Part shown: piece by piece, positions 1-10,199 of the stretch
Numbering within the stretch: position 1 is the first letter of the stretch
How the letters are laid out: the number at the start of each line of letters is the position of its first letter
Origin: Sycobia sp. Sy_11
Lineage: Eukaryota; Arthropoda; Insecta; Hymenoptera; Epichrysomallidae
Length of the DNA stretch: 64,000 nt
Reading direction: 5' to 3'
NCBI GenBank assembly: GCA_018907035.1
Contig: JACCIC010000064.1
Coordinates: 1,410,501-1,474,500 of the forward strand
Position numbers and translations under genes: made by a program
The notes under the pieces: model-generated
The model's database searches: none
The model's input: the letters and a program-made list of their open reading frames with translations, nothing else
Told to the model about the DNA's origin: nothing

Positions 1-66
1 ATTCACTTTTCTCTGGTTTCTTTTCGCCAACCATTTGAGTGCGACCTCCGCTACTTTACTGAGGTG

Positions 67-69
<3 letters not shown>

Positions 70-122
<53 letters not shown>
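70..122. repeat. (TA)n microsatellite
   Basis: About 53 bp of uninterrupted TA dinucleotides. No recognisable element end abuts it inside the window. Confidence 0.95.
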
Positions 123-123
<1 letters not shown>

Positions 124-925
124 GTAATCAAGCGCATGAATATGTGCAATTATTTTAGTTATTTCAGGTATTAAAAAAATAATTTAAGTTAATTTACCAT
201 ATGTGAGATGAATCTTTGATATTGACAGTTAATAAATAAAATAAGCAATATATAACGTAGCAAATATTAAATGTTTTTAATAATAAACAATTAAACATAT
301 GTTTGTATTTCTTTGAACTTTTTGAGATAATAAAAACAATAATTAAATATAGATACAGATATTTTTAATTTAAAGATAAAATTTTAAAGAAATATAACAA
401 TTCTATTTCGAATATGAATAAGATATTTCAAGAAAATTTCAAGATTATTATACAAAATACTCATGTTTTATAACATCCTTTTTGAGGATAAATAAGTCTG
501 CTTGCAAAAATTATTTTAAAAATAAATTGATATAATCGTTTATAATTTAAACAAAAAAAATATTGAAATCAATTTTTACATAGTCAGGTATATGTAAATA
601 TGTATGAGTACCAATTCGTGTAAGTTTCAAAATTATTTCTCATTATTATTCAATAAAATTTGATTATTGAAAGTGTGTTTATGCACTCATTTATTTATAA
701 CCTGAGAATACAGTACTATAAAATATAATTTAAAAATTATTTTGACATGTACTTGCAGGCCCATCTTTGAAAAGTTTATGGTAATTTAAATGGTTAAAAA
801 ATATTGAGGAATAGTATCTTTTAACAGCTCTTACTGAAAACTACTCAAAATAAACAATAGTTCCTAGTCCAACGAATAAATTAAATAAATATTATAAATT
901 AAAAAATTAATAAAATTATATATAT
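123..925. other. AT-rich stretch without a gene
   Basis: Very AT-rich sequence with short A and T runs. I see no reading frame with protein character and no repeat shared with the rest of the window. Confidence 0.6.
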
Positions 926-1321
926 TGTGACCGACCAAATGGCCGGTCCGTGGTTGCCAAACCGAGCGTTCGCACGTTACGGCGAAAATACGCGAAGCAC
1001 GAGCCGCGAAAGTGCCCGATGTTCGCTCGCGAAGAAGGAAGTACAGAGAAAGAAAGTTCACCTTCTTCCCCGAGCCGTTGAGGAGGACTGACGCATAGAC
1101 AAGAGTCGTCATCCGAAATATCTGACTCTCTTTCGATTCGGTTGCCACCCGTATCCCGACCATTCCCACATGCCTGCTGTGCCTACGTCGACGAAGATCT
1201 CAGCAGCCACGACTGATGTACGACCGTTCTCGCGGTCATCCCGAACAAGCATTGCCCCTGGGCCTGAAGGCTCAGCGAGAGCACGAGAAGGAAGAAAGGA
1301 GAGAAGACAGTCCCGCACAGA

Positions 1322-1382
<61 letters not shown>

Positions 1383-1785
1383 GCCCGAAGACACCAACCG
1401 GACGAGAGGAAGCTAGACCATCGCGAGGAAGCAGCGGCGCCGAGGACCCTTCGGCAAGTAACCTTCCATTTAATTAATGTTCGAAGTGCGTGCGCGTCCT
1501 AATGTAAGCGCGCGCCATCGTTACATGGCTGCGCGCACGCGAGCGTCTAGTTGTAGACTTTACCAAGTCCCCCCTTTTCCCCCGTCTTACCGCATCCGTC
1601 CATGTTCGCGAAACCCGCTCCATAGTGTTTGTCGCCATCGCGCGGAAAATCTTAGGTATAATTCGCAAAGTGATATGTCGCGCGTAGATTAGGAAATATT
1701 GTGATCCGCGATTTATAATAAATGATTGATTATATAACGAAAAACAGTTTGACTCATTCATTCGCGTTCCCCGTTCCCCGTTCCC
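926..1785 (+). mobile_element. LTR-like repeat, family H copy 1
   Basis: Starts TGTGACCGACC directly after a short TATATAT run. It contains a (GA)n tract and runs into a segment rich in CCCCGTTCC. The same sequence recurs inverted at about 46570-47415 with the same order of landmarks: TGTGACCGACC end, arginine-rich out-of-frame translations, GA/CT tract, CCGTTCC end. The TG start, TA-rich flank and compact GC-rich body fit an LTR of a Ty3/gypsy-type element, but I found no matching internal region here. Its 3' limit is set by where the two copies stop matching. The short peptides encoded on both strands are by-products of base composition, not genes. Confidence 0.6.
1323..1379. repeat. (GA)n microsatellite inside LTR-like repeat
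   Basis: About 57 bp of GA dinucleotides. The inverted copy of the host repeat has a CT tract at the matching place (46980-47030). Confidence 0.95.
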
Positions 1786-1865
1786 TAGTTCCAGCGACGT
1801 CGACGCCACGTGAGATACCGAAGGTAAGTAACCCGCAAAAGGTGGGTTATAAAATATACAAAAAA

Positions 1866-1868
<3 letters not shown>

Positions 1869-1898
<30 letters not shown>
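1869..1898. repeat. (TA)n microsatellite
   Basis: About 30 bp of TA repeats next to the left arm of the long palindrome. Confidence 0.9.
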
Positions 1899-1901
<3 letters not shown>

Positions 1902-1906
1902 CCCGC

Positions 1907-2142
1907 CCCTCCTCTTCTTTACGACGCGCATCAGATGGATTTTGATGTACAAATATAAATTTTAAAACATTTGTATATATGTATATATATATATACAAAT
2001 ATATACATATATACAAATATAAATTTTGAAATATTTGTATATATGTATATATTTGTATATATATATACATATATACAAATGTTTTAAAATTTATATTTGT
2101 ACATCAAAATCCATCTGATGCGCGTCGTAAAGAAGAGGAGGG
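1907..2142. repeat. 236-bp near-perfect palindrome
   Basis: Left arm (1907 to about 2010) and right arm (about 2041 to 2142) are inverted copies of each other apart from a 2-nt difference in a TA run. For example, CCCTCCTCTTCTTTACGAC at 1907 is matched in reverse complement by the segment ending at 2142. The 30-nt centre is itself AT-rich and palindromic. As RNA it would form a hairpin of about 100 bp. It may be a foldback or MITE-like insertion, or a local inverted duplication. No target duplication is evident. Confidence 0.9.
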
Positions 2143-2259
2143 AGCGGAGTAATGGGCGGAGAAGAAAAACGCCAGCAAAAGGAAATTTGCTCTGCGGATT
2201 TGGGTCTTCATTTCCTTCCCCATATATATGCGTATCTATATGGGTATAAAGATGTTAAA

Positions 2260-2262
<3 letters not shown>

Positions 2263-2303
<41 letters not shown>
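2263..2303. repeat. (TA)n microsatellite
   Basis: About 41 bp of TA repeats ending in ACACAC. Confidence 0.9.
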
Positions 2304-2310
<7 letters not shown>

Positions 2311-2468
2311 CTTTAAAATTACTTTCTACAAAAGTATGAAATAAGGCATGTATGGTATATTGGACACTTAAAAACTCTTCCGTATAATAGACTGTGTTTA
2401 TATACATGATATTTTTTCCCAATTAGACTTCACAATCACACGTAAATATTCCTCATAGTGATCTTATA

Positions 2469-3316
2469 TTAGGAGTGTGAATAAGTCTTTCCCGTTTTTT
2501 GTAAGAGATGGTGCCACCAATACTGTGCGAGTATTCAATGGTTACATATGTCATAATCAAAGCTTATTCATATGTCAACAATTCCATACTAACACATTAG
2601 TTAAAATTTTTTCGCATCATAAATTTTTGATATCGTGAAAATGTCGAAATTTGAGCCGAGTCGACGTCATTTGCGGGAAGTTTCACTTTATTGGTTCAAT
2701 TTGAAGAAATCTGCTGCCGAGACGCATCGATTGCTTCAGGAGGCTTATGGAGAAGGTTGTGTCGATGATTCAAGTGTTCGCGGATGGTTTCGACGCTTCA
2801 AAAGCGGTGATTTCGACGTGGAAGACAAGGAGCGTTCCGGGCGGCCGCAAATCTTTGAAGATCGAGAATTGGCGACTTTGCTTGATGAAGATTCTTGTCA
2901 AACACAATACTACGACAGGCACGACAAAGTTATTTTGCAACATGACAATGCTCGCCCACATGTTGCACCGCCGGTGAAAACATACTTAGAAACGCTCAAA
3001 TGGGAAGTCCTACTCCACCCGCCGTATAGTCCAGACGTTGCTCCGTCTGATTACCATCTCTTCAGATCGATGACGCATGGCCTGGCTGACCAGCACTTCC
3101 ATTCCTACGAGGAAGCCAAAAAATGGGTGGATGACTGGATAGAGGCCAAACCGGTCGAATTTTTTCGCAACGGGATTCGTATGTTGCCAGAAAGATGGGA
3201 AAAAGTTGTAGCTAGCGATGGCCAATACTTTCAATAATTCATTTGTAACCATTTTTTCACAATAAAGGCTCAAAATTTGAAAAAAAAAAACGGGAAAGAC
3301 TTATTCACATACCTGA
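2469..3316 (+). mobile_element. Mariner element, internally deleted copy
   Basis: An 848-bp Tc1/mariner element bounded by TA target duplications at 2467-2468 and 3317-3318. The 5' inverted terminal repeat reads TTAGGAGTGTGAATAAG and the 3' one reads TCAGGTATGTGAATAAG on the opposite strand, both running into TCTTTCCCG and a T run. It matches the longer copy at 50928-52213 but lacks about 440 bp of transposase coding sequence. The deletion point shows a short CNCAA microhomology between the flanking positions. Confidence 0.95.
2641..3237 (+). pseudogene. Mariner transposase, in-frame deletion (198 aa)
   Basis: The ATG at 2641 gives a protein that starts like the full transposase (MSKFEPSRRHL). 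It keeps the first helix-turn-helix to about residue 89, then jumps 147 residues into the catalytic core and ends normally at GQYFQ. The deletion removes the second helix-turn-helix, the WVPxEL linker region and the first catalytic Asp (Asp156 of the long copy). The second (HDNARPH) and third (SPDVAPSD) Asp motifs remain. The reading frame is open throughout, so a truncated protein could be made, but it cannot be an active DD34D transposase. Start choice follows the family; the upstream in-frame GTG is not a eukaryotic start. Confidence 0.9.
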
Positions 3317-3318
3317 TA

Positions 3319-3440
3319 TTAATTATTGTTGTCAAAGCAAACTAATCGTAAGTACCTGTGCTCTAATATTCTTCCAAAAACTAAAACTATAAAAGTTGTT
3401 GGTGACTCTACAATGGAATAATTAGTAATCCTTTTTTGGC
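3319..3440 (+). repeat. 5' LTR remnant of gypsy copy A
   Basis: About 120 bp almost matching 9853-9975 inside the 3' LTR of the same element, including AAGCAAACTAATCG and CTGTGCTCTAATATTC. It joins directly to leader sequence that aligns with copy B from about 27570, so most of the 5' LTR and the PBS are deleted. Confidence 0.75.
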
Positions 3441-3716
3441 ATTATTCAATTCCTACAAGTAATAGCATAAGACAATAAAATTAAAGCCGAGGATAACACT
3501 TCAGGAGTGCCACATAAGGCAATAAAGTCATAGTAAAATTTCCCCAAAGAGTAAGTAACCTCATAGACACTGAGGAACTCAAAGTGTGTTTAATAAGAAA
3601 TATTTTGTATTTTATTATTATTTTTTAGATTATAGAGAGCTCCCTTATTTTAGTAGGTCCCTTTCTATAATAGTACATTTTGAAATATCCTCCAAGTTTA
3701 ATCTTGCGATTAAACG

Positions 3717-5165
3717 ATGGGTAAAATATCGACCTCTTCCTCCTCTAAAATTCCGTCGACTCCGGTTGACCAGTTGTGTTTATATCTAGTGAGAGGGGAA
3801 GTCGATGAATACCTCCATCAGCTGTTCCTGCGAAGCGATGACACTATTTATGAACGGATTCGCAAAATGAATCAGTGGCTGAAAGGAGAATACAATCCGG
3901 ATGACTTCATTGAAGAAAAAGATGAAAACCCGGGTCGTTTTCTTCCATCAGCTGTCTCTGCGAAGCGATAGTACTATATTTGACCGGCTTCGCAGAATAA
4001 ACCAATGGCTGAAGGGAGAATATGATCAGGATGATTTTGTCGAAGAAAAAGAAGAAGATCCGGGTCGTATTTTCCTTAAACATTGGTCAGCCAGGAAAGC
4101 CTTCATTGAAAGGATTATAGCTCAAGGTGATCCATTCTGGCCAGATTTTAAGCTGATGGAGAAGAGCGGCATACGCTGGAATTATTGGAGCACGATAAAG
4201 AGTTCCAACGGAATCTAGAAGCATCTGGATTGCTTTTAAGGGTGGGTCTGACCATCCAGCCCGGTGTGGATGAACAAACGCATTCAGGAGGCCTACTGCA
4301 CCCACAAGAACAGTCGGGGCAGACGAACCCAATCCCGTCGTCAAGCGTAATCGCCAGCTCTCCACCTGCCAGTCTACCTCCATGTACAATGCAAGATATT
4401 GCATGGTTTATGGCAGTACAAGACCTCCGGACAAAGAGGTTAGAAGAAGCAATTGCTTTAATAATAAACAATTATCTGCTCTGTCGCACATTTGTTCCAC
4501 ACCGGTTAGCAGTACACGAATGGTCCATGATCCTGCACGGAAGAAGGTGTAAATACAAGACACATGCATCCACCGTGCAGGAAGAATCGTCAGTTTCTCT
4601 ACAACCTCCAGCCAGTAGTGTTTCTAAGCCACGTTCAAGTCCTCGAGTCCGTGAACATGGCTTGAAGGGGGCGGGGGACTCCTTGAAGCCATCAGCAATT
4701 TCTTGGATTACGCTGTCCGGAGGACTGCTCAGTGATAAGTTAGAAGTCATTCGGAGATCCAAGAGGGATATAGGTCTTGTGGTTCGTAAATGGGATACTC
4801 GATACGAGGGTTCCCATTAGGACCTCTAATTATTAAGCGTTCCCCGCAATATTCAAGGGGAAGGCAGAGTTATGGCTCGATGCTTTGAAAATAGAGGCAT
4901 AACCACCTGGAGTGAAGTCTGGAGTGGATGCACCGCTGCATAAATGTGGTACGGAGCTGCTCTAGAATATCGAGGAAAATGGGTTAGAGAGGCTGAAACA
5001 TGAACCCAAGGAGCCAACGAACCTTCGACTGATTATATCGGTTTTCTCCTTTCGATATTTGATCGGTTAAATCCACCTCTCCCCGAGCAATTGGATAGAC
5101 TGTTGCACAATGCGCGCCCAGAAATCCAGCTAAGGATATCAAGAAAGTCGTTTAATAATATAGTA
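3717..5165 (+). pseudogene. Gag of gypsy copy A, frameshifted and partly duplicated
   Basis: Opens at ATG 3717 with MGKISTSSSSKIPSTPVDQ, like MAKRSSTASSKTPWTLVDQ at the copy B gag start. A segment with LRSDxTIxxRxRxxNQWLKGEY occurs twice in a row (about 3810-3935 and 3940-4065). The second unit is closer to copy B than the first, so this looks like a recombinant between diverged relatives. Downstream the frame shifts, and the capsid-like region continues to about 5165, where sequence matching the end of gag in B resumes after a deletion. Gag would form the particle and package RNA; this copy cannot encode a whole one. Confidence 0.85.
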
Positions 5166-5289
5166 TAAAATACTAGCTCCCATGGAATCAAAATTCGGGC
5201 AGGTGGGGACGTCTAGTAGACCATCTATTTCTCAGGATGATCGAAGGCCGATAACAGCAGAAGAAAGAAGAGGGCTTTCGAAATCGAAC

Positions 5290-6451
5290 CGCCAACCCTG
5301 CCGTTTGAATTGGCAGGGATCACGCGCGATGTGCTGGTCGCTGTGATCCCAAACCTAGAAGTAGATTGCTATGTAGGTGCCAATTTCGCACGAGCGTTCG
5401 GAACCATCCATGATCCAATTGATAATTCGTTGTGGGTTAAAGCAGCGAATAAATGGGTCAGAATGGAAGTAGCCGCAGTCACATGTAATGAAATCCAACG
5501 ACTGGGACCGTTGCGATTGACTGACGGCTTATCTTCTGAAATTATTCGAGTAGGCAAAATAAACTCAGAAGAAAATACTGGTTTTGATCTGACCATGGAG
5601 TTTTCGAGGTTAGCATCCATTGGTCTCGCGGATATATCACGGCAGGAGCAAGAACGTATGAAGAAGCTCTTAAATAAAGTCCTACCGGCGGGAGAAGTGC
5701 CACTGGGACGTACGACGTGGGCGGAACATAGAATAGATGTAGGAGATGCTCGCCCTATACGCCAAAAGGTATATCCAGTCTCTATGAAAATACAAGAAGA
5801 GATCCATTCTCAAGTTAAAGAAATGTTAGAGACTGGAGTAGTCGAACCATCCACAAGTGGATGCTCAAGCCCAGTGGTGATGGTACGTAAAAGTAACGGG
5901 AAATATAGATTTTGCATCGATTTTCGAAAAGCTAATTTAGTTTCGAAACCTGATGCATACCCGTTGTCTAACATGGACCAGATTCTAAGGAAGTTGCAAT
6001 TAGCTAGATATACTTCTACCTTAGATCTGAGTAGTGCGTACCATCAAATATGACTTCATCCCGAATCCAAACCGATAACGGCATTTACAGTGATGTGTTA
6101 CACAGAACCGAGAAACCTGAAAGAATTAAGACGATTCCTCAGGATGACATTATGGTATAGAAAATTCTTAAAAGATGTTGCTACCACTGCCGAACCACTC
6201 ACACGTCTAACTAGAAAGGACGGTCGTTGTAACTGAACCGAAGAACAACAAGCCTCTTTCGACAAGATCAAATCAATGATCGCTTCGGTACCCGTCCTGC
6301 ATAGACCGTTGTTTGATATTCAGTTTATCGTGCAAACAGATGCAAGTGATACTGGTATCGGAGCAGTGCTTACGCAGGAAGTCGACGGACAAGAGCGGAT
6401 GTTTAGTTCGCGAGTAGAGCACTCTTCCAAGCCGAAAAAAACTATTCGGTA

Positions 6452-6506
<55 letters not shown>

Positions 6507-8169
6507 GAGAGACAGAGAGAGAGAGAGAGAAAGTGCTTAATTGCCATATGGGCTAAAGATAAGTTTCGTCCTTATATACACGGATATCATTTCCGTGTCG
6601 TTACGGACCACAGCAGTTTGAGGTCGATTCGTATTATGCAGAACCCAACTGGCAGACTTGCACAATGGGCTCTAAGATTGCAAAGGCAAAGTTTCGACGT
6701 AGAGCATTGTAAAGGGACGTTGAACAACGTCCAGACGCCCTTTCTAGGATGACGGAGGGAGATGATCTATCTTCCTCAACTGTAACCTGGGTAAGAGATA
6801 CCCAGGAGGAATGGTATCTACAATGGTTCAAGAACGTCCAAGATCGTTCCAACGATTGTTCTAGATCGAAAATAATCGGGGGACAATCATTCTGTTATCG
6901 TCAAGATGAAATCCTCAAAATCATCATGGCCGATGAGGACGCTTCGAAGATCGTCGTTCCTAAGGAACGTCGTGACACAGTTCTTAAAGAATGTCACGAT
7001 AATCCTACAACTGGACATCCAGGACGTGAGAAAACTTTCGTTAAAGTCAGCAAATATTATTACAGCCCTGCATTTTATAAGACGGTTCAAGTATATGTGA
7101 AAAACTGTCTTATATGCCAGCAGTCCAAGGTGGACCAAGACCAACTGCCGGATTAATGGGCCGGAGAATCTTAGAGAGACACTGGCCAATGGTCGCCGGT
7201 GATATTACCGAACCATTTGTAATGAGTCTCCATGGATTTGAGTATTTCCTGGTATTTCAAGACTTGTTGAAAGGGTCGATAGAATGTATCCACATCCGTG
7301 AAGCAAATGCCAGGACGATCCACAAAGAATTTAAAGAGGATCGTACTTAAATTCGCCGCGCCAGAGGTCTTACTGACATTGAAAACACGCATTGTGGCGT
7401 TCGAAGGGCCCCATAATATATGGGACAAGAAACTCTTTGAGTTACATTTCCTGCTAAACACGACACCACATAGTTTCACTGGATACTCTCCGGCTCTATT
7501 GAGTTTCGGAAGAGAGCTGACTCCAGGAACTGTCCACCGCAGCCAAGATCAAGCTACGGCGGAAACTCAACAAAAAGAAGAAGAGAGTTCCTGGCTAGTG
7601 AAAAAAAGTAAGTTGAGAGAACTGCAATAGGTCGCAAAGACATGATCTCAAGGACAGCAGCGTCGCCAAGCAGATTATTATAATGCCAGGCGACGTCCTT
7701 CTCCATACCAGGTGGGTGTCCTATGGAAGAATCGTGTCTTATACTCGACAGCTCAAGTGGTAATGTCCAAATTAGCCTCTAAATACGTAGGTCCTTTTTG
7801 TTATTATACAAAAAAAGGGACTAATACGTATGAGCTGGATTGAATGATTGTATGATGAGATTGTAACGGACGGATTAAATAATTAGTTCATGCTGAACAA
7901 CTCAAACCGTACATCCAACCCGAGAAAAATGATCTGTTGGAGACCACTTCTACACTGGAACCAAAGGATGAGGTTTTACCACAACCACTCTGCGTAGGAC
8001 AACCCCGAGAATACTTGCGAGGCGTTAGATTCCATCCTGGGTATGAAACATGGGTATGACCGTAATTAATAATTACGGTCAGCGGTCTTCGTATCAAGAT
8101 ATATCGTCCTCTCATAGAAAGGACCCTGCAGAACGAAGACCGCATAGGAGGCGGCGGAAGGAGAAATAG
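5290..8169 (+). pseudogene. Pol of gypsy copy A (protease end, RT, RNase H, integrase), broken
   Basis: The longest piece (to 6053, 247 codons) covers the region after the protease and the reverse transcriptase fingers/palm start, with SSPVVMVRKSNGKYRFCIDF and STLDLSSAYHQI. The frame then stops and a deletion of about 330 bp removes the YLDD catalytic motif present in copy D. RNase H follows with QTDASDTGIGAVLTQEVDG, interrupted by a 78-bp (GA)n expansion. The integrase zinc-binding region reads GHPGREK...NCLICQQSK. The integrase core loses the middle Asp and the Glu by deletion. The tail ends at TAG 8167-8169 with a decayed version of the AT-hook seen in copy B (RRPHRRRRKEK). Confidence 0.9.
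6454..6531. repeat. (GA)n expansion inside RNase H of gypsy copy A
   Basis: About 78 bp of GA repeats with a few CA interruptions. It lies exactly where copy D has a short GAGAGA (59348-59354) and copy B has about 26 bp of GA (31562-31587). Confidence 0.95.
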
Positions 8170-8217
8170 TTCTCCCCTTCCTATTAATATAGTTCCTCTT
8201 TCTTTTATTTGTTTCAG

Positions 8218-9383
8218 ATGGATAAACTGATTGATGAAGCTTGGAGAGATGTTGGGCAGGCCTTAGCTTTGACGGTAGCCCGTGAGGCTACCGCTCTGCC
8301 CGCTCCATCCCTCCAAGTTGCTTCCTTCCGGATCTCTCCTCTGAGGTAATAGAAGAAGTACAGGAGGAAGATCACCATTCCAAAGATCGAAACCACCCCT
8401 CCCGAAGCAGGAGCTTCGAGTCAAAAGGAGATGTGTTACAACCGTCCCGGGAAGAGCCGCGCTATGACGGGATCTTCTCCAATCCCGAGGAGTTCGTACA
8501 CTTCTCCCGGAGCAGGAGTTCCGGGACAAGAAAAGGTGAAGGCAGATGCGCAATCCAGCTTGACAGCTGGAGCCGAGGAGTGAGAAGAGGCCTCTGCAAC
8601 TGCGCCCATCACTTCTGGGGTTCACGACCCAGGAATGCGGAAGACTTCACGACCAGTGTCATCTAACTATGCTAACTATGGTCGCTCGTCTGCTCCCCCC
8701 GAAACAGGAGTTTCGGGTACCAGAGAAGGCGAAATACCGCCTCCACGTCTGACTTCGCTCCAACGTATGGAGCGACACCTATTGGCTGATTTTAAAACCA
8801 AGGCAGAAATTACCAAGAAGGCTCAATTGAGAGTCATCGATCTCTGGGAAGAGTTACGGGCAGCGCCGTGAAAGACAAGGGGCGGAGGAACTTATAAACA
8901 ACACTTGCACGTCAAAAGGCCGCCGAGGCCGAAGCAGAGTAAGTGCATGTCGAGCTCCTTCGTACTCGTGAAGAGGCACGCCAGTTGGGGGAGGGTATCC
9001 CCTCTTCCCTTCGGGATTCCGCGGAGTTAGCTGCGGATGAGCGACTGCGTTCAAGAGCAGGTTCGCAAACCGGAGAGAGTCGTGGTGGTAGGATACCAGG
9101 ATGTACCGCCGGTGGCCCTGTCGGTTACGGCAGGGAAAGTTCGTCGAATAACTCACGTAAGGATAATGCTCGACCTGGGGTTTCGAAGAATAAGAAGAAA
9201 TGGGTAGAATCTACAGATGAGGACTTCCCGTCGTATTACGTCAGCGGCCCTCATGGACGGTGCGGTCGACATGACCGGTGTTTCTTTTGCAGATACCTGG
9301 GCGTTACGAAACAGGAAATGTGTTCTAATCGTGACGTCCACAAATTCGTAAGAAAAACACGTTGGTTCCTTAATGCCGGTTGA
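8218..9383 (+). pseudogene. Third ORF (env position) of gypsy copy A
   Basis: ATG 8218 directly follows TTATTTGTTTCAG, a good splice-acceptor sequence. The start MDKLIDEAW parallels MDNVMDDSF of copy B. The first frame ends after 43 codons; the homologous sequence continues in other frames to 9383. The last part (8943-9383) is open and keeps the C-terminal motif intact: Cys-X2-Cys-X10-Cys-X5-His at 9279-9341, just after GRCGRHDR. I see no signal peptide or transmembrane segment, so it is not an obvious envelope protein. It looks nucleic-acid-binding, but I do not recognise the family. Confidence 0.7.
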
Positions 9384-9394
9384 GGTCCCGGTAA

Positions 9395-9401
9395 CTCTCT
9401 T

Positions 9402-9462
<61 letters not shown>
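9395..9462. repeat. (CT)n expansion after the third ORF of copy A
   Basis: About 68 bp of CT repeats between the ORF3 stop and GTGACACCCAACAGTG-like sequence. Copy B has only about 12 bp (CTCTCTCTCC) at the same place (34613-34624). Confidence 0.95.
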
Positions 9463-9464
<2 letters not shown>

Positions 9465-9694
9465 GACACCCAACAGTGGAGAAGAAGTTTAGTTTATTTA
9501 GAAATTTTATTTTTCTTTATTGTTGAATTTTTTTGCTGTTGTGGTGTCGTTCTATATATAATAATAATAATAATAATAGAGTATATTTTCGTATATATGT
9601 AATTATAAAATTATTTCCTTATTCCTATCCATATTTCCTTTAGTCATCCCTTAGGACGTGTTGCAGAGTTGCGTTACTGTAGTATACGCAATGT

Positions 9695-9704
9695 CTGGAG
9701 GGGG
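9695..9704 (+). promoter_or_regulatory. Polypurine tract of gypsy copy A
   Basis: CTGGAGGGGG lies directly before TGTAAC, the LTR start. Copy B has the same arrangement with one more G. In LTR retrotransposons this tract primes plus-strand DNA synthesis. Confidence 0.8.
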
Positions 9705-10195
9705 TGTAACATGTATAGATTATTTTAATATACATGTTAATAACTAATACTAATGTGGAGAAAGGAACCAAAAAACGAAAGAAAGAGAGAGAGAGAGAGT
9801 AGGAGAATAATATTTATTATAATATAGGAAACTTTAAAATTATAATATAGTAATTGTTGTTGTAAAAGCAAACTAATCGTTGGTACCTGTGCTCTAATAT
9901 TCTTCCAAAAAATAAAAATATAAAAGTTGTTGGTGATTCCACATGGGAATAATAAGCAATCCATTTTTGGCATTATTATTAGATTTCAATTTACATTCAA
10001 TATTTATATTTCAAAACCGGCCGGTATTCTCTTTGACGAAAACTGGGTATAGATTACATTGTGAAAGAAGAGAGTTTTTGGAGATCAAGTTTTTCAACGT
10101 TGGGTGGTAAATTTACGGCGTTGTTTTACAACTTTGGTGAATAATCTTGATACTTGTATTAATTTGGATTCCGTTGAATAAGAATTTTTATCGAG
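9705..10195 (+). repeat. 3' LTR of gypsy copy A, truncated
   Basis: Begins TGTAACATGTATAG like the LTRs at 24688 and 34801 and the minus-strand solo LTR ending at 19103. It also keeps the AACCGGCCGGTAT and CGTTGGGT landmarks of those LTRs, but its middle is diverged. It never reaches a GTTACA end and runs into another gypsy fragment. Confidence 0.8.
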
Positions 10196-10199
10196 ATTG

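Larger units (their letters stand above)
3319..10195 (+). mobile_element. Ty3/gypsy retrotransposon copy A (defective)
   Basis: Same family as copies B (24688-35496) and D (56283-60912). From left to right it holds a small LTR remnant (3319-3440, matching 9853-9975 of its own 3' LTR), leader, gag, pol, a third ORF, a polypurine tract and a 3' LTR start (TGTAAC at 9705). It has lost several blocks relative to B: part of gag and the zinc-knuckle/protease region, the polymerase YxDD segment, and the integrase core between the first and third catalytic residues. It carries many stops and expanded microsatellites. Its 3' LTR is cut short by gypsy fragment C. Confidence 0.9.

Noticed and set aside
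1474..2070. 198-codon minus-strand frame with Ile-Tyr repeats
   Set aside because: It runs through (TA)n, the palindrome and LTR-like sequence. The IYIYIY content is the translation of TA repeats.
3010..3273. Minus-strand frame across the mariner 3' half
   Set aside because: Shadow of the transposase reading frame on the other strand.
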